A stretch of DNA of 64,000 nucleotides, from the NCBI RefSeq assembly GCF_900091465.1, contig NZ_FMHV01000002.1:1488001-1552000 (forward strand), given 5' to 3'. Positions within the stretch are counted from its first letter, which is position 1, and each line of letters opens with the position of its first letter. Shown in pieces: positions 53,795 through 62,397 of the stretch. The translations under genes and the position numbers were made by a program. The notes under the pieces are model-generated. The model worked only from the letters and a program-made list of their open reading frames with translations. It was not told where the DNA came from and did not search any database. This DNA is from Micromonospora rhizosphaerae (GTDB taxonomy: Bacteria > Actinomycetota > Actinomycetes > Mycobacteriales > Micromonosporaceae).

Positions 53795-54223
53795 TCAGTC
53801 GTCGGTGGAGCGGCGGGCCTGGCAGGCGGGGCAGAGGCCCCAGAAGGTCACTTCCGCCTCGTCCACCTCGAAGCCGTGCGCGGTGTTCGGGTCGAGGCAG
53901 GGGGCGTTGCCGGTCGCGCAGTCGACGTCGGCGATCTCCCCGCAGCCCCGGCACACCACGTGGTGGTGGTTGTCCCCGACGCGGGCCTCGTACCGGGCGG
54001 GGCTGCCGGCCGGCTCGATCCGGCGGGAGAGCCCGGCCCGGGAGAGCGCGCCGAGCACGTCGTAGACAGCCTGGGTGGAGACGGAGTCCAGGCGCTCGCG
54101 GACCCGCCGGGTGATCTCGTCGACCTCCAGGTGGCCGCCGGCCGCGAGCACGTCCAGCACGGCGAGGCGCGGTCGGGTGACCCGCAGGCCCCTCGACCGG
54201 AGCAGTTCCTCGCCACTGGACAT
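53795..54223 (-). CDS. Fur-family metal-responsive regulator
   Basis: The 142-residue protein has the Fur winged helix (LRVTRPRLAVLDVLAAGGHLEVDEITRRVRERLDSVSTQAVYDVLGAL) and the dimer metal site NHHHVVCRGCGEIADVDC, with a second Cys pair in FWGLCPACQ. This is a structural zinc arrangement. FurA-type proteins commonly precede katG, but no catalase gene is in the window; the downstream gene here is the DUF2236 protein. Confidence 0.88.
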   Translation of the reverse strand: MSSGEELLRSRGLRVTRPRLAVLDVLAAGGHLEVDEITRRVRERLDSVSTQAVYDVLGALSRAGLSRRIEPAGSPARYEARVGDNHHHVVCRGCGEIADVDCATGNAPCLDPNTAHGFEVDEAEVTFWGLCPACQARRSTDD

Positions 54224-54422
54224 GAGCTAATGACAGCACGACGCCACGGGAGCGACAAGCTAGCTCGGGAGCGGGTGGCCCGCGACACAGCGGCCGAGTG
54301 ACCTGCCCGGGCGTGCGGTGAACCGGATCCGGGGCAGCCGCGTGTATCGAATCGACGAACGGCGACGACGGCACCCGTCGTACGCTGACTGCCGCTACCC
54401 ACCCCACTTGCCGGAGGTGTCG

Positions 54423-54905
54423 GTGTTCAGGGAAATCAACGGACTGCCCGGTCATGTCCTGGTCATCCACGCCGTCGTGGTGCTGGTGCCGCTGCTGGCG
54501 CTGCTCTCCGTCGCGTACGGGGTGCTGCCCCCGTGGCGGACCCGCTTCGGGTGGGCGGTGGCGGTCCTCGCCGTGCTGACCCCGATCATGACCTTCGTGG
54601 CCAAAGAGTCGGGCGAAGAACTGGAGGCGGTGCTCAAGGGGCGGGGCTACCCCCCGGAAGGCCTGCGCAAGATCCAGGAGCACTCCGAGTACGGCGGCAC
54701 GCTGCTCTGGTTCACGATCGGCCTCGCCGTGGCGGCGCTGCTGCTGCTGGTGCTCACCAGCGGCCACGAACGGGTGCGGCGACTGCCCTCCTGGCCGGCC
54801 CCGGCTCTGACGCTGGTGGTCGCCGTCCTCGCGCTGTTCGCGCTGGTCTATGTCTACAAGACCGGCGACACCGGCGCGAGGATGGTCTGGAGCGACATCG
54901 TCTGA
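54423..54905 (+). CDS. DUF2231 membrane protein
   Basis: The 160-residue protein has four transmembrane helices and the DUF2231 start EINGLPGHVLVIHAVVVLVPLLAL. The conserved His (VIHAV) and a second His in IQEHSEYGG could be haem or metal ligands. GTG 54423 follows CCGGAGGTGT. It is divergent from fur with a 199-bp spacer, which carries promoters but no gene. Confidence 0.82.
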   Translation: MFREINGLPGHVLVIHAVVVLVPLLALLSVAYGVLPPWRTRFGWAVAVLAVLTPIMTFVAKESGEELEAVLKGRGYPPEGLRKIQEHSEYGGTLLWFTIGLAVAALLLLVLTSGHERVRRLPSWPAPALTLVVAVLALFALVYVYKTGDTGARMVWSDIV

Positions 54906-54936
54906 CCGGCCGGGCGCGGGGTGGTGGCAGGACGGT

Positions 54937-55305
54937 TCAGAAGAGCACCCGGGAGCAGAGCAGGCAGAGCAGGATCACCAGGACCACCCCGGCCACCGCT
55001 CCCAAGCTGTAGGTGAGCCGCTGAGCCCGCTGCTCCGCCGCGTCCATGCCGGCCATGTCCTGCGGCGGCAGTTGTCGCGGCGGCGCCGGCTGGAGGTGCA
55101 CCGGGGGCCGCCAGCCGGGCGGCGGTGGAGTGGTGGGCGGCGGGCCGGCGTAGCCGGGGCCGCCGGTCGGCTGGCCGGGTGCGCCACCGGTGGACTGGTC
55201 TGACGCGCCACCGCTCGGCTGGCCGGGCGCCCCGCCGGTCGGCTGGTCCGGCGCCGGGCGTCGCCAGAAGTCGTCCTCGGAGCTGGCACCGCTGGGCGTC
55301 GTCAC
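54937..55305 (-). CDS. Pro/Gly-rich single-span membrane protein
   Basis: The 122-residue protein has a disordered N-terminus with repeated GGAPGQPTGG-type units, then a C-terminal transmembrane helix LGAVAGVVLVILLCLLCSRVLF that ends the protein. GTG 55305 gives the start TTPSGASSEDDFWRRP; the frame is open further upstream. The protein would be tail-anchored with the repeats inside. Function unknown. Confidence 0.7.
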   Translation of the reverse strand: MTTPSGASSEDDFWRRPAPDQPTGGAPGQPSGGASDQSTGGAPGQPTGGPGYAGPPPTTPPPPGWRPPVHLQPAPPRQLPPQDMAGMDAAEQRAQRLTYSLGAVAGVVLVILLCLLCSRVLF

Positions 55306-55478
55306 GCCGTCCGACGCTACCAACGCCTCGGCCCACCGGCGGCTCGACGCGACAGGCGATCGGGCCCGGCGTGCGGGCGCTGCCCGGGACCCTTGCCTTG
55401 CGGGCAGCCGTTGCGAGGGGTCTGCCGGGCGGCCGGATCGCTGGGGTGGGGCCGGACCGGACGGTATTCTTGCCGCTC

Positions 55479-55661
55479 GTGAGCACCGTGGACCCCGGCA
55501 CGCAGAGTATGCGCGGCGATGACGACCGCACGATCGACCTCAGCGACGACTTCGTGGTGCTGCCCGAGCAGACGGCGGACGACACCGACCGTGGCTGGGG
55601 GGAGCGGAACGGCAGCAACGACGACTGGCTGCTCGCCGAGCGTCCCCCGCACTGGGACTGA
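55479..55661 (+). CDS. Small conserved acidic protein, 60 residues
   Basis: GTG 55479 begins a 60-residue acidic protein with TIDLSDDFVVLPEQTADDTD, GWGER and a closing LLAERPPHW. I recall closely similar short proteins throughout actinobacteria, always uncharacterised. It has no membrane segment. No obvious ribosome site is present, so the gene may be leaderless. Confidence 0.75.
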   Translation: MSTVDPGTQSMRGDDDRTIDLSDDFVVLPEQTADDTDRGWGERNGSNDDWLLAERPPHWD

Positions 55662-56005
55662 CCTGCCATCGCTGCCTGCTGCCGGCCGCCCGGGCCGGCG
55701 GTCGGCGCGGATGCCCTCAGTCCGGTCCGCGGGCCGGCGACGGATGCGGGTTGAGGTCCGGCTGCCGCCGCTCGTGGCGTTCCACCGAAACGTTGCTCGT
55801 CCCGTCCGTCCCGCGCATCGGCCGGATCCCCCGCGTCATCCCTGCCACCCCCGGGACACACAGCCCGTGTGCCGGGCAGGTGCCGTGGCAACAACGGTGG
55901 CCTCCACGGTGAGCCGATCACTCTGGGTTGCAATATCGCCCGCGACGGCGGACAGAGGCCCTGTCAGTGACTTCCGGGAGCCCGCAGGGCCTCGGCCTGG
56001 AGGGC
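55662..56005. other. Intergenic region without recognisable gene
   Basis: This 344-bp gap lies between the convergent small acidic-protein gene and the SAF-domain gene. It has a bulged hairpin near 55849-55876 (CCGGGACACA pairing with TGTGCCGG) that may end either transcript. No frame shows coding bias beyond the GC-driven background. Confidence 0.55.
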
Positions 56006-56515
56006 TCAGCCGCGGACGACGACCGCGAAGCGGCTTCCCTCGGGTAATCCGACGGCGCGCTGTGCCTGCTCGGGCGCGAGCGCCAGGTAGAGCGCGGACG
56101 ATCCATCCGGCGCCTCCGCGCCGACGACGTCAAGCACCAGCGCCCGGGATGCGAGGAGCGCGATCTCGGCTGTCGCCCTACCCGGCGGTACGACCAGCAG
56201 GTCCACCCGGGCACCCGGACGCAGCACCGCGAGCGCGGCCGGCTCGGCCAGCCGGATCGGTACGCCCACCGAGCCGCTGGGCAGCGGCAGCGCTTCGCCC
56301 CGAGCACCGTTCTCCGGCGGCCTGCCGTCACCGCTGGCCGGTGCGGTCGGGGGCGGGGTGACCGGCGTCGCGCCGGGCGGGCAGTCGGACGGCGTCTGCA
56401 GGACGGCTGCGGCCAGGCCGAGCAGCATGGCGACCAGCGCCGCCCGCAGCAGCGTCCCGCTGCGGGGCAGTCCCCGCCAGCGCACCGGACGCAGTGATCC
56501 CTCGCTCGCCGTCAC
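56006..56515 (-). CDS. SAF-domain membrane protein, CpaB/RcpC-like
   Basis: The 169-residue protein has an N-terminal helix (GTLLRAALVAMLLGLAAAVLQ) then a Pro-rich linker and a SAF-type beta domain (VGVPIRLAEPAALAVLRPGARVDLLVVPPGRATAEIALL). SAF proteins of this kind act in Flp pilus assembly (CpaB) or similar surface structures, but no pilus genes are here. GTG 56515 has GGGAGG upstream. The IS110 element lies about 125 bp upstream. Confidence 0.75.
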   Translation of the reverse strand: MTASEGSLRPVRWRGLPRSGTLLRAALVAMLLGLAAAVLQTPSDCPPGATPVTPPPTAPASGDGRPPENGARGEALPLPSGSVGVPIRLAEPAALAVLRPGARVDLLVVPPGRATAEIALLASRALVLDVVGAEAPDGSSALYLALAPEQAQRAVGLPEGSRFAVVVRG

Positions 56516-56665
56516 CCGTGCCTCCCCGCCTCGGCGGCCGCGCGGCACCCGCGTGCCGACGCCCGGTCAGCAGGCTAGGGGGCTGGACGCCGGCAACGCC
56601 GGCGCTGGCGGGCGAGCTGTGGACAAACGGCCTGCCTGATGCTCCTGTAATGCAAGCCGGGCTGG

Positions 56666-57742
56666 TCAGAGCTCTGCGAGGGCTGTGGATGACGGGGGCC
56701 GGATGCGCAGGGATTCCAAGATCAGCGGGTAGACCTGACGCGCGATGTACCGCTTCAGACATCGGGAGATGTCTTTGTTGCTCAGTCCTTGCTCGCGTCG
56801 GCGCTCGACGTAGGTCTGCGTCTCGGGATGGCAGCGCATCCGGTTGACCGCCACGATGTAGAGCGCCCTGTTGGCCATCCTGTCCCCGCCTCGGTTGAGG
56901 CGGTGCCGGTCGGTGCGACCGGAACTGGCGGGGATGGGTGAGACCCCGCAGAGTGCGGCGAACGCCCGCTCGTCGCGGATCCGCTCCGGGTTGTCGCCGG
57001 CGGTGATGAGCAGCTGCGCGGCGACTTCAGGGCCGACTCCGGGCAACTCCAGCAGCTGCGGGGCGGCCTGCTTGAGCAGCACCTGCAGGTCGACGTCGGC
57101 GGCCCGGATCTCGCGGTCCAGGTCGATGATGCGACGCGCCAGCCGACGGATCGCGGTCTTGGTCGCCGCGATCGGGTCGGCGATGTCCAGGGCCGGCCGC
57201 AACGCGGCAGCAGTCATGATCAGCTCCGAGTTGCGCAGGTCCAGCAGTTGGGTGCGCAACGGTTCCGGGGCGGTGCGGACCATGCCGACCAGGGCGTTGA
57301 GCGCCGCGGTGCGCGACTTCACCGCTGAGGTGCGGGCCACGCGGATGACCCGGATGGCCTCCACCTGCCCGTCTCGGTTCTTTGGGGTGGTGGACGCGGT
57401 GCCGGCCAGCACCGCCCGAGCGGCGGCTTCGGCGTCGATCGGGTCGGACTTGCCGCGCTGACGGCGCATCTTGCGGTTGGGCCGGTCGACCTCCACGAGA
57501 TGCACGCCCTGGGCGCGCAGGTAGCGGGCCAGGCCGACGCCGTAGCTGCCGGTGCCCTCGATCCCGATCGACCGCACCGGACCGTGTTCGCTCATCCACG
57601 CCAGCAGCGCCCGGTAGCCAGCCACCGTGGTGGGGAACTGGCGATGGCCATGCATCCGGCCGACCTCGTCGATGACCACGGCGGTGTGGGTATCGGCGTG
57701 GGTGTCAACGCCGCCGATGACTTCGAACTGGTGATCTGTCAT
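56666..57742 (-). CDS. IS110-family transposase (DEDD recombinase)
   Basis: The 358-residue protein has the RuvC-like DEDD domain: VIGGVDTHADTHTAVVID (Asp), SIGIEGTGSYGVGLARYL (Glu), and KSDPIDAEAAARA (two Asp). The C-terminal transposase_20 domain has LLELPGVGPEVAAQLL, ALCGVSPIPASSGRTDRHRLNRGGDRMANRALY with the catalytic Ser in PASSG. It appears intact. IS110 recombinases use a bridge RNA made from the element's noncoding end to choose targets. Confidence 0.93.
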   Translation of the reverse strand: MTDHQFEVIGGVDTHADTHTAVVIDEVGRMHGHRQFPTTVAGYRALLAWMSEHGPVRSIGIEGTGSYGVGLARYLRAQGVHLVEVDRPNRKMRRQRGKSDPIDAEAAARAVLAGTASTTPKNRDGQVEAIRVIRVARTSAVKSRTAALNALVGMVRTAPEPLRTQLLDLRNSELIMTAAALRPALDIADPIAATKTAIRRLARRIIDLDREIRAADVDLQVLLKQAAPQLLELPGVGPEVAAQLLITAGDNPERIRDERAFAALCGVSPIPASSGRTDRHRLNRGGDRMANRALYIVAVNRMRCHPETQTYVERRREQGLSNKDISRCLKRYIARQVYPLILESLRIRPPSSTALAEL

Positions 57743-57839
57743 GGTGGGAGTGCTGTCCTTCCAGGTGACCAACCGGGGCAGCACGCACCGTCGGGCGGAC
57801 GGACAGCACGGTGATGGGACCTCTTGCACAGGCTCCTGT
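57743..57839 (-). ncRNA. Candidate bridge-RNA region of the IS110 element
   Basis: In the IS110 group the bridge RNA is encoded in the noncoding end upstream of the transposase. Here that end holds a perfect 9-bp stem, GTGCTGTCC at 57750-57758 with GGACAGCAC at 57801-57809, enclosing a 42-base region with a smaller GGTG/CACC stem, plus an ACAGG/CCTGT hairpin at the border. This is shorter than the roughly 170 bases of IS621, so either the RNA is compact or the true border lies further out, up to 58034. Confidence 0.3.
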
Positions 57840-58069
57840 CAGGTCACACCCGTCCGTTCGGCGCGTGCACCCGGCGCGGCCGACAAATCAGGCGAAGGGC
57901 AGCCGAGGCGCCAGGTGGATAAAGAGTCAGACCAGCGCCGGGAGCACGACGATCATGGCCGACCGGGCGGGACGAAGCATCTCACCGTGGACAACGCCCG
58001 CTCGGCGTCGAAGTCTGCTACGCAGGGTCCGCGAGCCGACCGGGCCGTCGGCGCACGCTGCGGTGGGCG
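57840..58069. other. Noncoding stretch between the IS110 candidate border and fmdB
   Basis: Together with the candidate bridge-RNA region this makes a 327-bp gap. It contains a hairpin near its right end. No credible gene is seen. If the IS border at 57839 is wrong, part of this stretch may belong to the element. Confidence 0.5.
58035..58052 (-). terminator. Hairpin downstream of fmdB
   Basis: GCCGAC (58035-58040) pairs with GTCGGC (58047-58052) across a 6-base loop, 18 bp past the fmdB stop on the minus strand. Confidence 0.45.
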
Positions 58070-58405
58070 TCAGGAGGCGGCGCTGGCGGCCGGGGCCTTG
58101 GTCGACCCGCCGTTGGTCGAGGCGGACGAGCCGTTGCTCGACCCGGTCGAGGAGTTGGACGAGCCGTTGCTCGACGACTCGGCCTTCGCCGGCTTGCTCG
58201 CGGTGCTGGTCGCGTTGTCCGAGCCGGACGAGCGCGAGTCGGTGCGGTAGAAGCCTGACCCCTTGAACACGATGCCCACCGAGTTGAAGAGCTTCCGCAG
58301 CCGCCCCTCACACGCCGGGCACTCGGTCAGCGGCTCGTCAGAGAAGGACTGCACCGCCTCGAGCTGGTGGCCGCACGCGGTGCAGGCGTACTGGTACGTG
58401 GGCAC
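58070..58405 (-). CDS. FmdB-family zinc-ribbon protein
   Basis: The 111-residue protein starts VPTYQYACTACGHQLEAVQSF and has a second pair in CPACEGRLRKLFNSVGIVFKGSGFYRTD, the FmdB family hallmark with a four-Cys ribbon. The last 55 residues are a low-complexity Ser/Asn/Gly tail with GSSNGSS repeats. GTG 58405 follows GGAGGAGA. In mycobacteria the equivalent Rv0991c also precedes the 5-formyl-THF cyclo-ligase gene; Rv0991c-type proteins have been linked to chaperone-like redox activity. Confidence 0.88.
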   Translation of the reverse strand: MPTYQYACTACGHQLEAVQSFSDEPLTECPACEGRLRKLFNSVGIVFKGSGFYRTDSRSSGSDNATSTASKPAKAESSSNGSSNSSTGSSNGSSASTNGGSTKAPAASAAS

Positions 58406-58501
58406 GTTCTCCTCCGGATCTGGCACGGCCGGTTGGCACTCGACGCTTTCGAGTGCCAATGGTGCGTCATCGGCGAGCATTCGTCCAGCGGAAGTGTGCC
58501 G

Positions 58502-59131
58502 TCAGACACCGGACGCCCCGGCCAGGGTACGCAGCCCCGCGGCGGGCGTGATCACGGCGCGGACCGGGCGGTCGTGCGGCTGGGCGGGGACCATCTCGAC
58601 CAGCTCCCCATCGTGCAGCAGCGCCACGGTCAGGGTCGTCGCGGGCACCCGGGCCAGCGCCCGGTCGTACGAGCCGCCGCCGCGGCCCAGCCGGAACCCC
58701 CGGTGGTCCACCGCCAGCGCCGGGACGACCACCAGCTCCGCCTCGGCCACCGCCGCCCGGCCCAGCCGGGGGCCGGTCGGCTCGCGCAGCCCCCGGCCCG
58801 CCGCGACCAGCGACTCCGACCCGGTGTACGGCGCCCAGTCCAGGTCTAGGTCGTCGAGGAGCACCGGCAGCAGCAGCTCGGCCTCCGGCGGGAGCGCCGA
58901 CCGCAGCACCGCCGGCAGGTCCGGGCCACCGGGCTCCGAGCCGACCGGGACGTACGCGGTCATCCGGGCGGGGCGCAGCCGGCGTACCAGGGAGACCAGC
59001 TCGGCCTGGACGCGCGCCGCCGCCTCGGCCCGGCGCGGAGCGGGGAGCGACCGGCGGTGGGCGAGCAGCGCGATCCGGACGTCCCGCTTCGCCTCATGGG
59101 TCACTTCCGCTTCATCAGAAAATTCCGGCAC
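58502..59131 (-). CDS. 5-formyltetrahydrofolate cyclo-ligase
   Basis: The 209-residue protein carries KRDVRIALLAHRRSLP, AYVPVGSEPG, and the family signature LVVVPALAVDHRGFRLGRGGGSYDRALAR with its ATP-binding GRGGGSYD. It converts 5-formyl-THF to 5,10-methenyl-THF. GTG 59131 follows AGGAGTG. Gene order with fmdB, galU and moeA is as in Rv0991c-Rv0994. Confidence 0.92.
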   Translation of the reverse strand: MPEFSDEAEVTHEAKRDVRIALLAHRRSLPAPRRAEAAARVQAELVSLVRRLRPARMTAYVPVGSEPGGPDLPAVLRSALPPEAELLLPVLLDDLDLDWAPYTGSESLVAAGRGLREPTGPRLGRAAVAEAELVVVPALAVDHRGFRLGRGGGSYDRALARVPATTLTVALLHDGELVEMVPAQPHDRPVRAVITPAAGLRTLAGASGV

Positions 59132-59214
59132 GCAACACTCCTGACGCAACGCTTGCCTCCCCGTCGCTCTGTGTCAGCATCGCTGCATCGAGCGCGGACC
59201 TTCCGGGGGGAAGC

Positions 59215-61434
59215 TTGACGCTACGCGTGCGGTTGACGGCGGCCTTCCTCACGGTGGTGCTCGGCCCCGTCCTGCTCGGCGCGTTCTTCGTCGGCTCCAC
59301 CATGGCCGCCGTCGATCGCAGCCGCTCCATCGAACGGCTCGGGCTGGCCGCCGCCGGTGTGCGTACCTCGGTGGACGCCCTCTGCCAGCAGCTGCGCGCG
59401 GCGGCCGACGCGGTCGCGCTCGTCGCCGAGCCCGCCGCCCGGCCCGGCGCGGCCGCTCAGGTGGTCGGCCGGGGCCTGGCCGCGGCCGTGCTGGTCAGCG
59501 ACACCGCCGGCCGGACGGTCCACGCCACGGCCGGTGGGCCGGCAGCTCCCTGGCAGGACTGTTCCGGCCCCCCGCCGGCCACCGGCCCGGTCCGGGCGCT
59601 CGCCGCCCGGGTCGAGCTCCGCGACCCCACCGGCGCCGACCTGGGCACAGTTTCCGCCGCCCAGCCCGTCGACCCGGCCTTCGTCGCCCGGCTCGCCGCG
59701 GTGACCGGGGTGGCGGTCACCCTGCTCGACGACGGCGACCACCTCGACCGGGTCACCCACACCACCGAGAACCGGGAGGAACGCGAGGCGGTGCTCGCCG
59801 CCGCCCGCACGGTCGACGGGGACCGGGTCACCGAGGCCGCCGACGGCCGGTACGTCCGCCGGGTCGGCCCGTTCCCGGGGCTTCCGCTGCCCCTGGTGCT
59901 CTCGGTCCCCGGGGAGCGACCGCCCGGCCTCAACGCCGCGCTGTTGGGCGCGGTGGTGCTGGCGGCGCTGCTCGCCGTGTTCGCCGCCTGGCGGCTGGCC
60001 AGGGTGACCACCCGGCCGTTGGTCGAGCTGGCCGGGGCGGTGGACCGGGTGACGGACGGCGACCTGACCGCCCGGGTGCCCGTCCGCAGCCGGGACGAGA
60101 TCGGTCGGCTGGCCAGTGCGTTCAACCGGATGACCCGGGAGACCGGCAGCTACGTTGCGGCGCTGACCAGCAGCCGGGACCAGTTGCGCGGGCACCTTGC
60201 GGTGCTCGGCGACACCCTGGCCAGCACCCACGACCTGCAACGCATCCTGCGGCTGATCCTGCACAGCGCGATCGCGGCGACCGGCGCGCGAGCCGGGGCG
60301 GTGCTGCTGCTCGACGCCGGTGGCGTGCTGGTCGGCCAGTGCACCGAGGGGCTGGAGGGGCGCTGGCCCAGCGGCGATCCGTCGGACCCGGCGACGTTGC
60401 GGGTGCCGGTCGGCGCCGGTGTGATCGGCGCGGTGGTGGCCACCGGGGAGCCGCGACGCGGCCGGTGGGCGCCCTCGGCGACCCCGACCGGAGAGCCGGA
60501 GTGCGAGACGTACATCGCGGTGCCCTTCGCCGCGCCCCGGGCGGCGGAGCTGGGCGGGCGCGGCGGTGCCGACCGGCCCGGGCATCCGCCGGCCGGCGGG
60601 GACGGCGACGGCGGCACGGCCGGCGGCGGCGCGCTGGGCGTGCTGGCCCTCTACGACCGGCTCGGCGCCGACGAGTTCGACGACGACGATCTGGTCACCC
60701 TGCGGACCTTCGCCGGGCACGCGGCGGTGGCGGTGGACAACGTGCGGGTGCACGAGGAGGCGCAGCGGCTGTCGCTGACCGACCCGCTGACCGGGCTGTG
60801 GAACTACCGCTACCTGCGCGAGTCGATCCGGCGCGAGGTCGAGCGGGCCAACCGGTTCGGCCGGATGCTCAGCGTGCTGGCGCTGGACCTGGACCGGTTC
60901 AAGGACGTCAACGACACCTGGGGCCACGCCGCCGGCGACGCCGTGCTGGTGGAGTTCGCCCGCCGCGTACGCGGCGAGATCCGCGAGGTGGACCTGGCCT
61001 TCCGGCAGGGCGGTGAGGAGTTCGTGGTGCTGCTACCGGAGACCGACGCCCGCGGCGCGACGATCGTGGCCGAGCGGCTCGGCGCGGTGGTCCGGGACAG
61101 CCCGGTCCCGGTGAACGGGCACTCGGAGGAGCCGGTGCGGGTGCCGGTGACCGTCTCCATCGGCATCGCCGTCTACCCCGATCACGCCACCAGCGGGCAG
61201 CAGGTGCTCGACGCGGCGGACGACGCCCTCTACGCGGCCAAGGCCGCCGGCCGGGACGGCTACCGGGTGGCCCAGGTGGGGAGCCGGCCGCCGGCGCGGG
61301 AGATCCCGGTGCCGGCCGGGGCGGCGAGCCCGCCGGACGGACCGGCCCGGGCCGGCGGCCCGGACACCGCGGGTGGGGCCACGGGTGGCGCGTCTTCCGG
61401 TCCTCACCCGCCACGGCAGAGCCGTGGCCGATAG
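59215..61434 (+). CDS. Membrane-bound diguanylate cyclase with HAMP, GAF and GGDEF domains
   Basis: The 739-residue protein has a first helix (about 7-29), an extracytoplasmic sensor of about 200 residues, a second helix (about 243-262), a HAMP linker (LARVTTRPLVELAGAVDRVTDGDLTARV), a GAF domain (about 335-505), and a GGDEF domain with GGEEF at 599-603. R590-x-x-D593, five residues before GGEEF, is a proper inhibitory I-site, so the enzyme should make c-di-GMP with product feedback. A Pro-rich tail ends it. TTG 59215 is used, after a GGGGGGA site. Confidence 0.9.
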   Translation: MTLRVRLTAAFLTVVLGPVLLGAFFVGSTMAAVDRSRSIERLGLAAAGVRTSVDALCQQLRAAADAVALVAEPAARPGAAAQVVGRGLAAAVLVSDTAGRTVHATAGGPAAPWQDCSGPPPATGPVRALAARVELRDPTGADLGTVSAAQPVDPAFVARLAAVTGVAVTLLDDGDHLDRVTHTTENREEREAVLAAARTVDGDRVTEAADGRYVRRVGPFPGLPLPLVLSVPGERPPGLNAALLGAVVLAALLAVFAAWRLARVTTRPLVELAGAVDRVTDGDLTARVPVRSRDEIGRLASAFNRMTRETGSYVAALTSSRDQLRGHLAVLGDTLASTHDLQRILRLILHSAIAATGARAGAVLLLDAGGVLVGQCTEGLEGRWPSGDPSDPATLRVPVGAGVIGAVVATGEPRRGRWAPSATPTGEPECETYIAVPFAAPRAAELGGRGGADRPGHPPAGGDGDGGTAGGGALGVLALYDRLGADEFDDDDLVTLRTFAGHAAVAVDNVRVHEEAQRLSLTDPLTGLWNYRYLRESIRREVERANRFGRMLSVLALDLDRFKDVNDTWGHAAGDAVLVEFARRVRGEIREVDLAFRQGGEEFVVLLPETDARGATIVAERLGAVVRDSPVPVNGHSEEPVRVPVTVSIGIAVYPDHATSGQQVLDAADDALYAAKAAGRDGYRVAQVGSRPPAREIPVPAGAASPPDGPARAGGPDTAGGATGGASSGPHPPRQSRGR

Positions 61435-61443
61435 TCTCGCGGC

Positions 61444-62397
61444 ATGTCGGAGCACTCAGCGAATCCTTCAACGGCCGCCGCGACCGGCCGTCCGCGCGCG
61501 GTCAAGGCCGTCATTCCGGCCGCTGGCCTGGCCACCCGGTTCCTGCCGGCCACCAAGGCGGTACCCAAGGAGCTGCTGCCGGTGGTCGACCGGCCGGTGC
61601 TGGAGTACATCGTCGAGGAAGCCACCCAGGCCGGGATCAATGACGTGCTGCTGATCACCGGCCGCGGCAAGACGTCGATGGTGGACCACTTCGACCGCCG
61701 CCCGGACCTGGAGGCCAAGCTGGAGGGGAAGCCCGAGCTGCTGGCCGCGGTGCAGCGCCAGAGCGAGCTGGCCGAGATCTTCACCTGCCGGCAGCCCGAG
61801 CAGCTGGGGCTCGGCCACGCCGTCGGGTACGCCGAGTCGCACGTCGGCGACCAGCCCTTCGCGGTGCTGCTCGGCGACGAGTTCGTCAAGCTCGACGAGC
61901 CGCTGCTGCCGGCCATGATGGAGCTGCAGGCGCGTACCGGCGGCGTCGTGCTGGCCTTCTTCGAGGTCGACCCGGCCGAGACCAAGCGCTACGGCATCGC
62001 CTCGGTGGCGCCGGCCGAGCCCGAGCTGCACGACATCGGCGACGTCGTCAAGGTGACCGGCATGGTGGAGAAGCCGAAGCCGGAGGACGCGCCGAGCAAC
62101 CTGGCCGTCCTCGGCCGGTACGTGCTGCCGGGGACGATCTTCGATGCGATCCGGCGGACGAAGCCGGGCAGCGGCGGCGAGATCCAGCTGACCGATGCGA
62201 TGGAGCTGCTGCGTACCGAGGGCACGCCGGTGCACGCGATCGTCTACCGCGGCACCCGCTACGACACCGGCATGCCGCTGGGCTACCTGCAGACGGTGGT
62301 GCAGATCGCCGCCGAGCGCGAGGACCTGGGCCCCGAGTTCCGCAAGTGGCTGGTCGAGTTCGTCAACACGGACCTGTCGGGCGGTTCCAGTAGATGA
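61444..62397 (+). CDS. galU: UTP-glucose-1-phosphate uridylyltransferase
   Basis: The 317-residue protein has the nucleotidyltransferase start AVIPAAGLATRFLPATKAVPKELLPVVDRPV, where GLATRFLPATK is the substrate-binding loop, then LGLGHAVGYAESHVGDQPFAVLLGDE with the metal-binding Asp. It makes UDP-glucose for cell-wall and glycan synthesis. It follows the GGDEF gene by 9 bp, and its stop overlaps the moeA start (ATGA). Confidence 0.95.
   Translation: MSEHSANPSTAAATGRPRAVKAVIPAAGLATRFLPATKAVPKELLPVVDRPVLEYIVEEATQAGINDVLLITGRGKTSMVDHFDRRPDLEAKLEGKPELLAAVQRQSELAEIFTCRQPEQLGLGHAVGYAESHVGDQPFAVLLGDEFVKLDEPLLPAMMELQARTGGVVLAFFEVDPAETKRYGIASVAPAEPELHDIGDVVKVTGMVEKPKPEDAPSNLAVLGRYVLPGTIFDAIRRTKPGSGGEIQLTDAMELLRTEGTPVHAIVYRGTRYDTGMPLGYLQTVVQIAAEREDLGPEFRKWLVEFVNTDLSGGSSR

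Larger units (their letters stand above)
56641..57839 (-). mobile_element. IS110-family insertion sequence, borders tentative
   Basis: The transposase gene is flanked by an 8-bp direct repeat GCTCCTGT at 56641-56648 and 57832-57839; ATGCTCCTGTAATG and AGGCTCCTGTCAGG share 11 of 14 positions. IS110 elements recombine at a short shared core and lack long inverted repeats, so this direct repeat is the best border candidate. It gives an element of about 1.19 kb with 89-97 bp before the transposase start and 17-25 bp after its stop. It separates fmdB from the SAF gene. Confidence 0.6.

Noticed and set aside
52878..54767. A 629-codon frame covering DUF2236, Fur and more
   Set aside because: The DUF2236 protein begins at GTG 53735; upstream residues are an antisense or out-of-frame shadow over fur and the DUF2231 gene.
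53795..54905. Fur-katG oxidative stress locus
   Set aside because: No catalase gene is present; the neighbours are DUF2236 and DUF2231 proteins.
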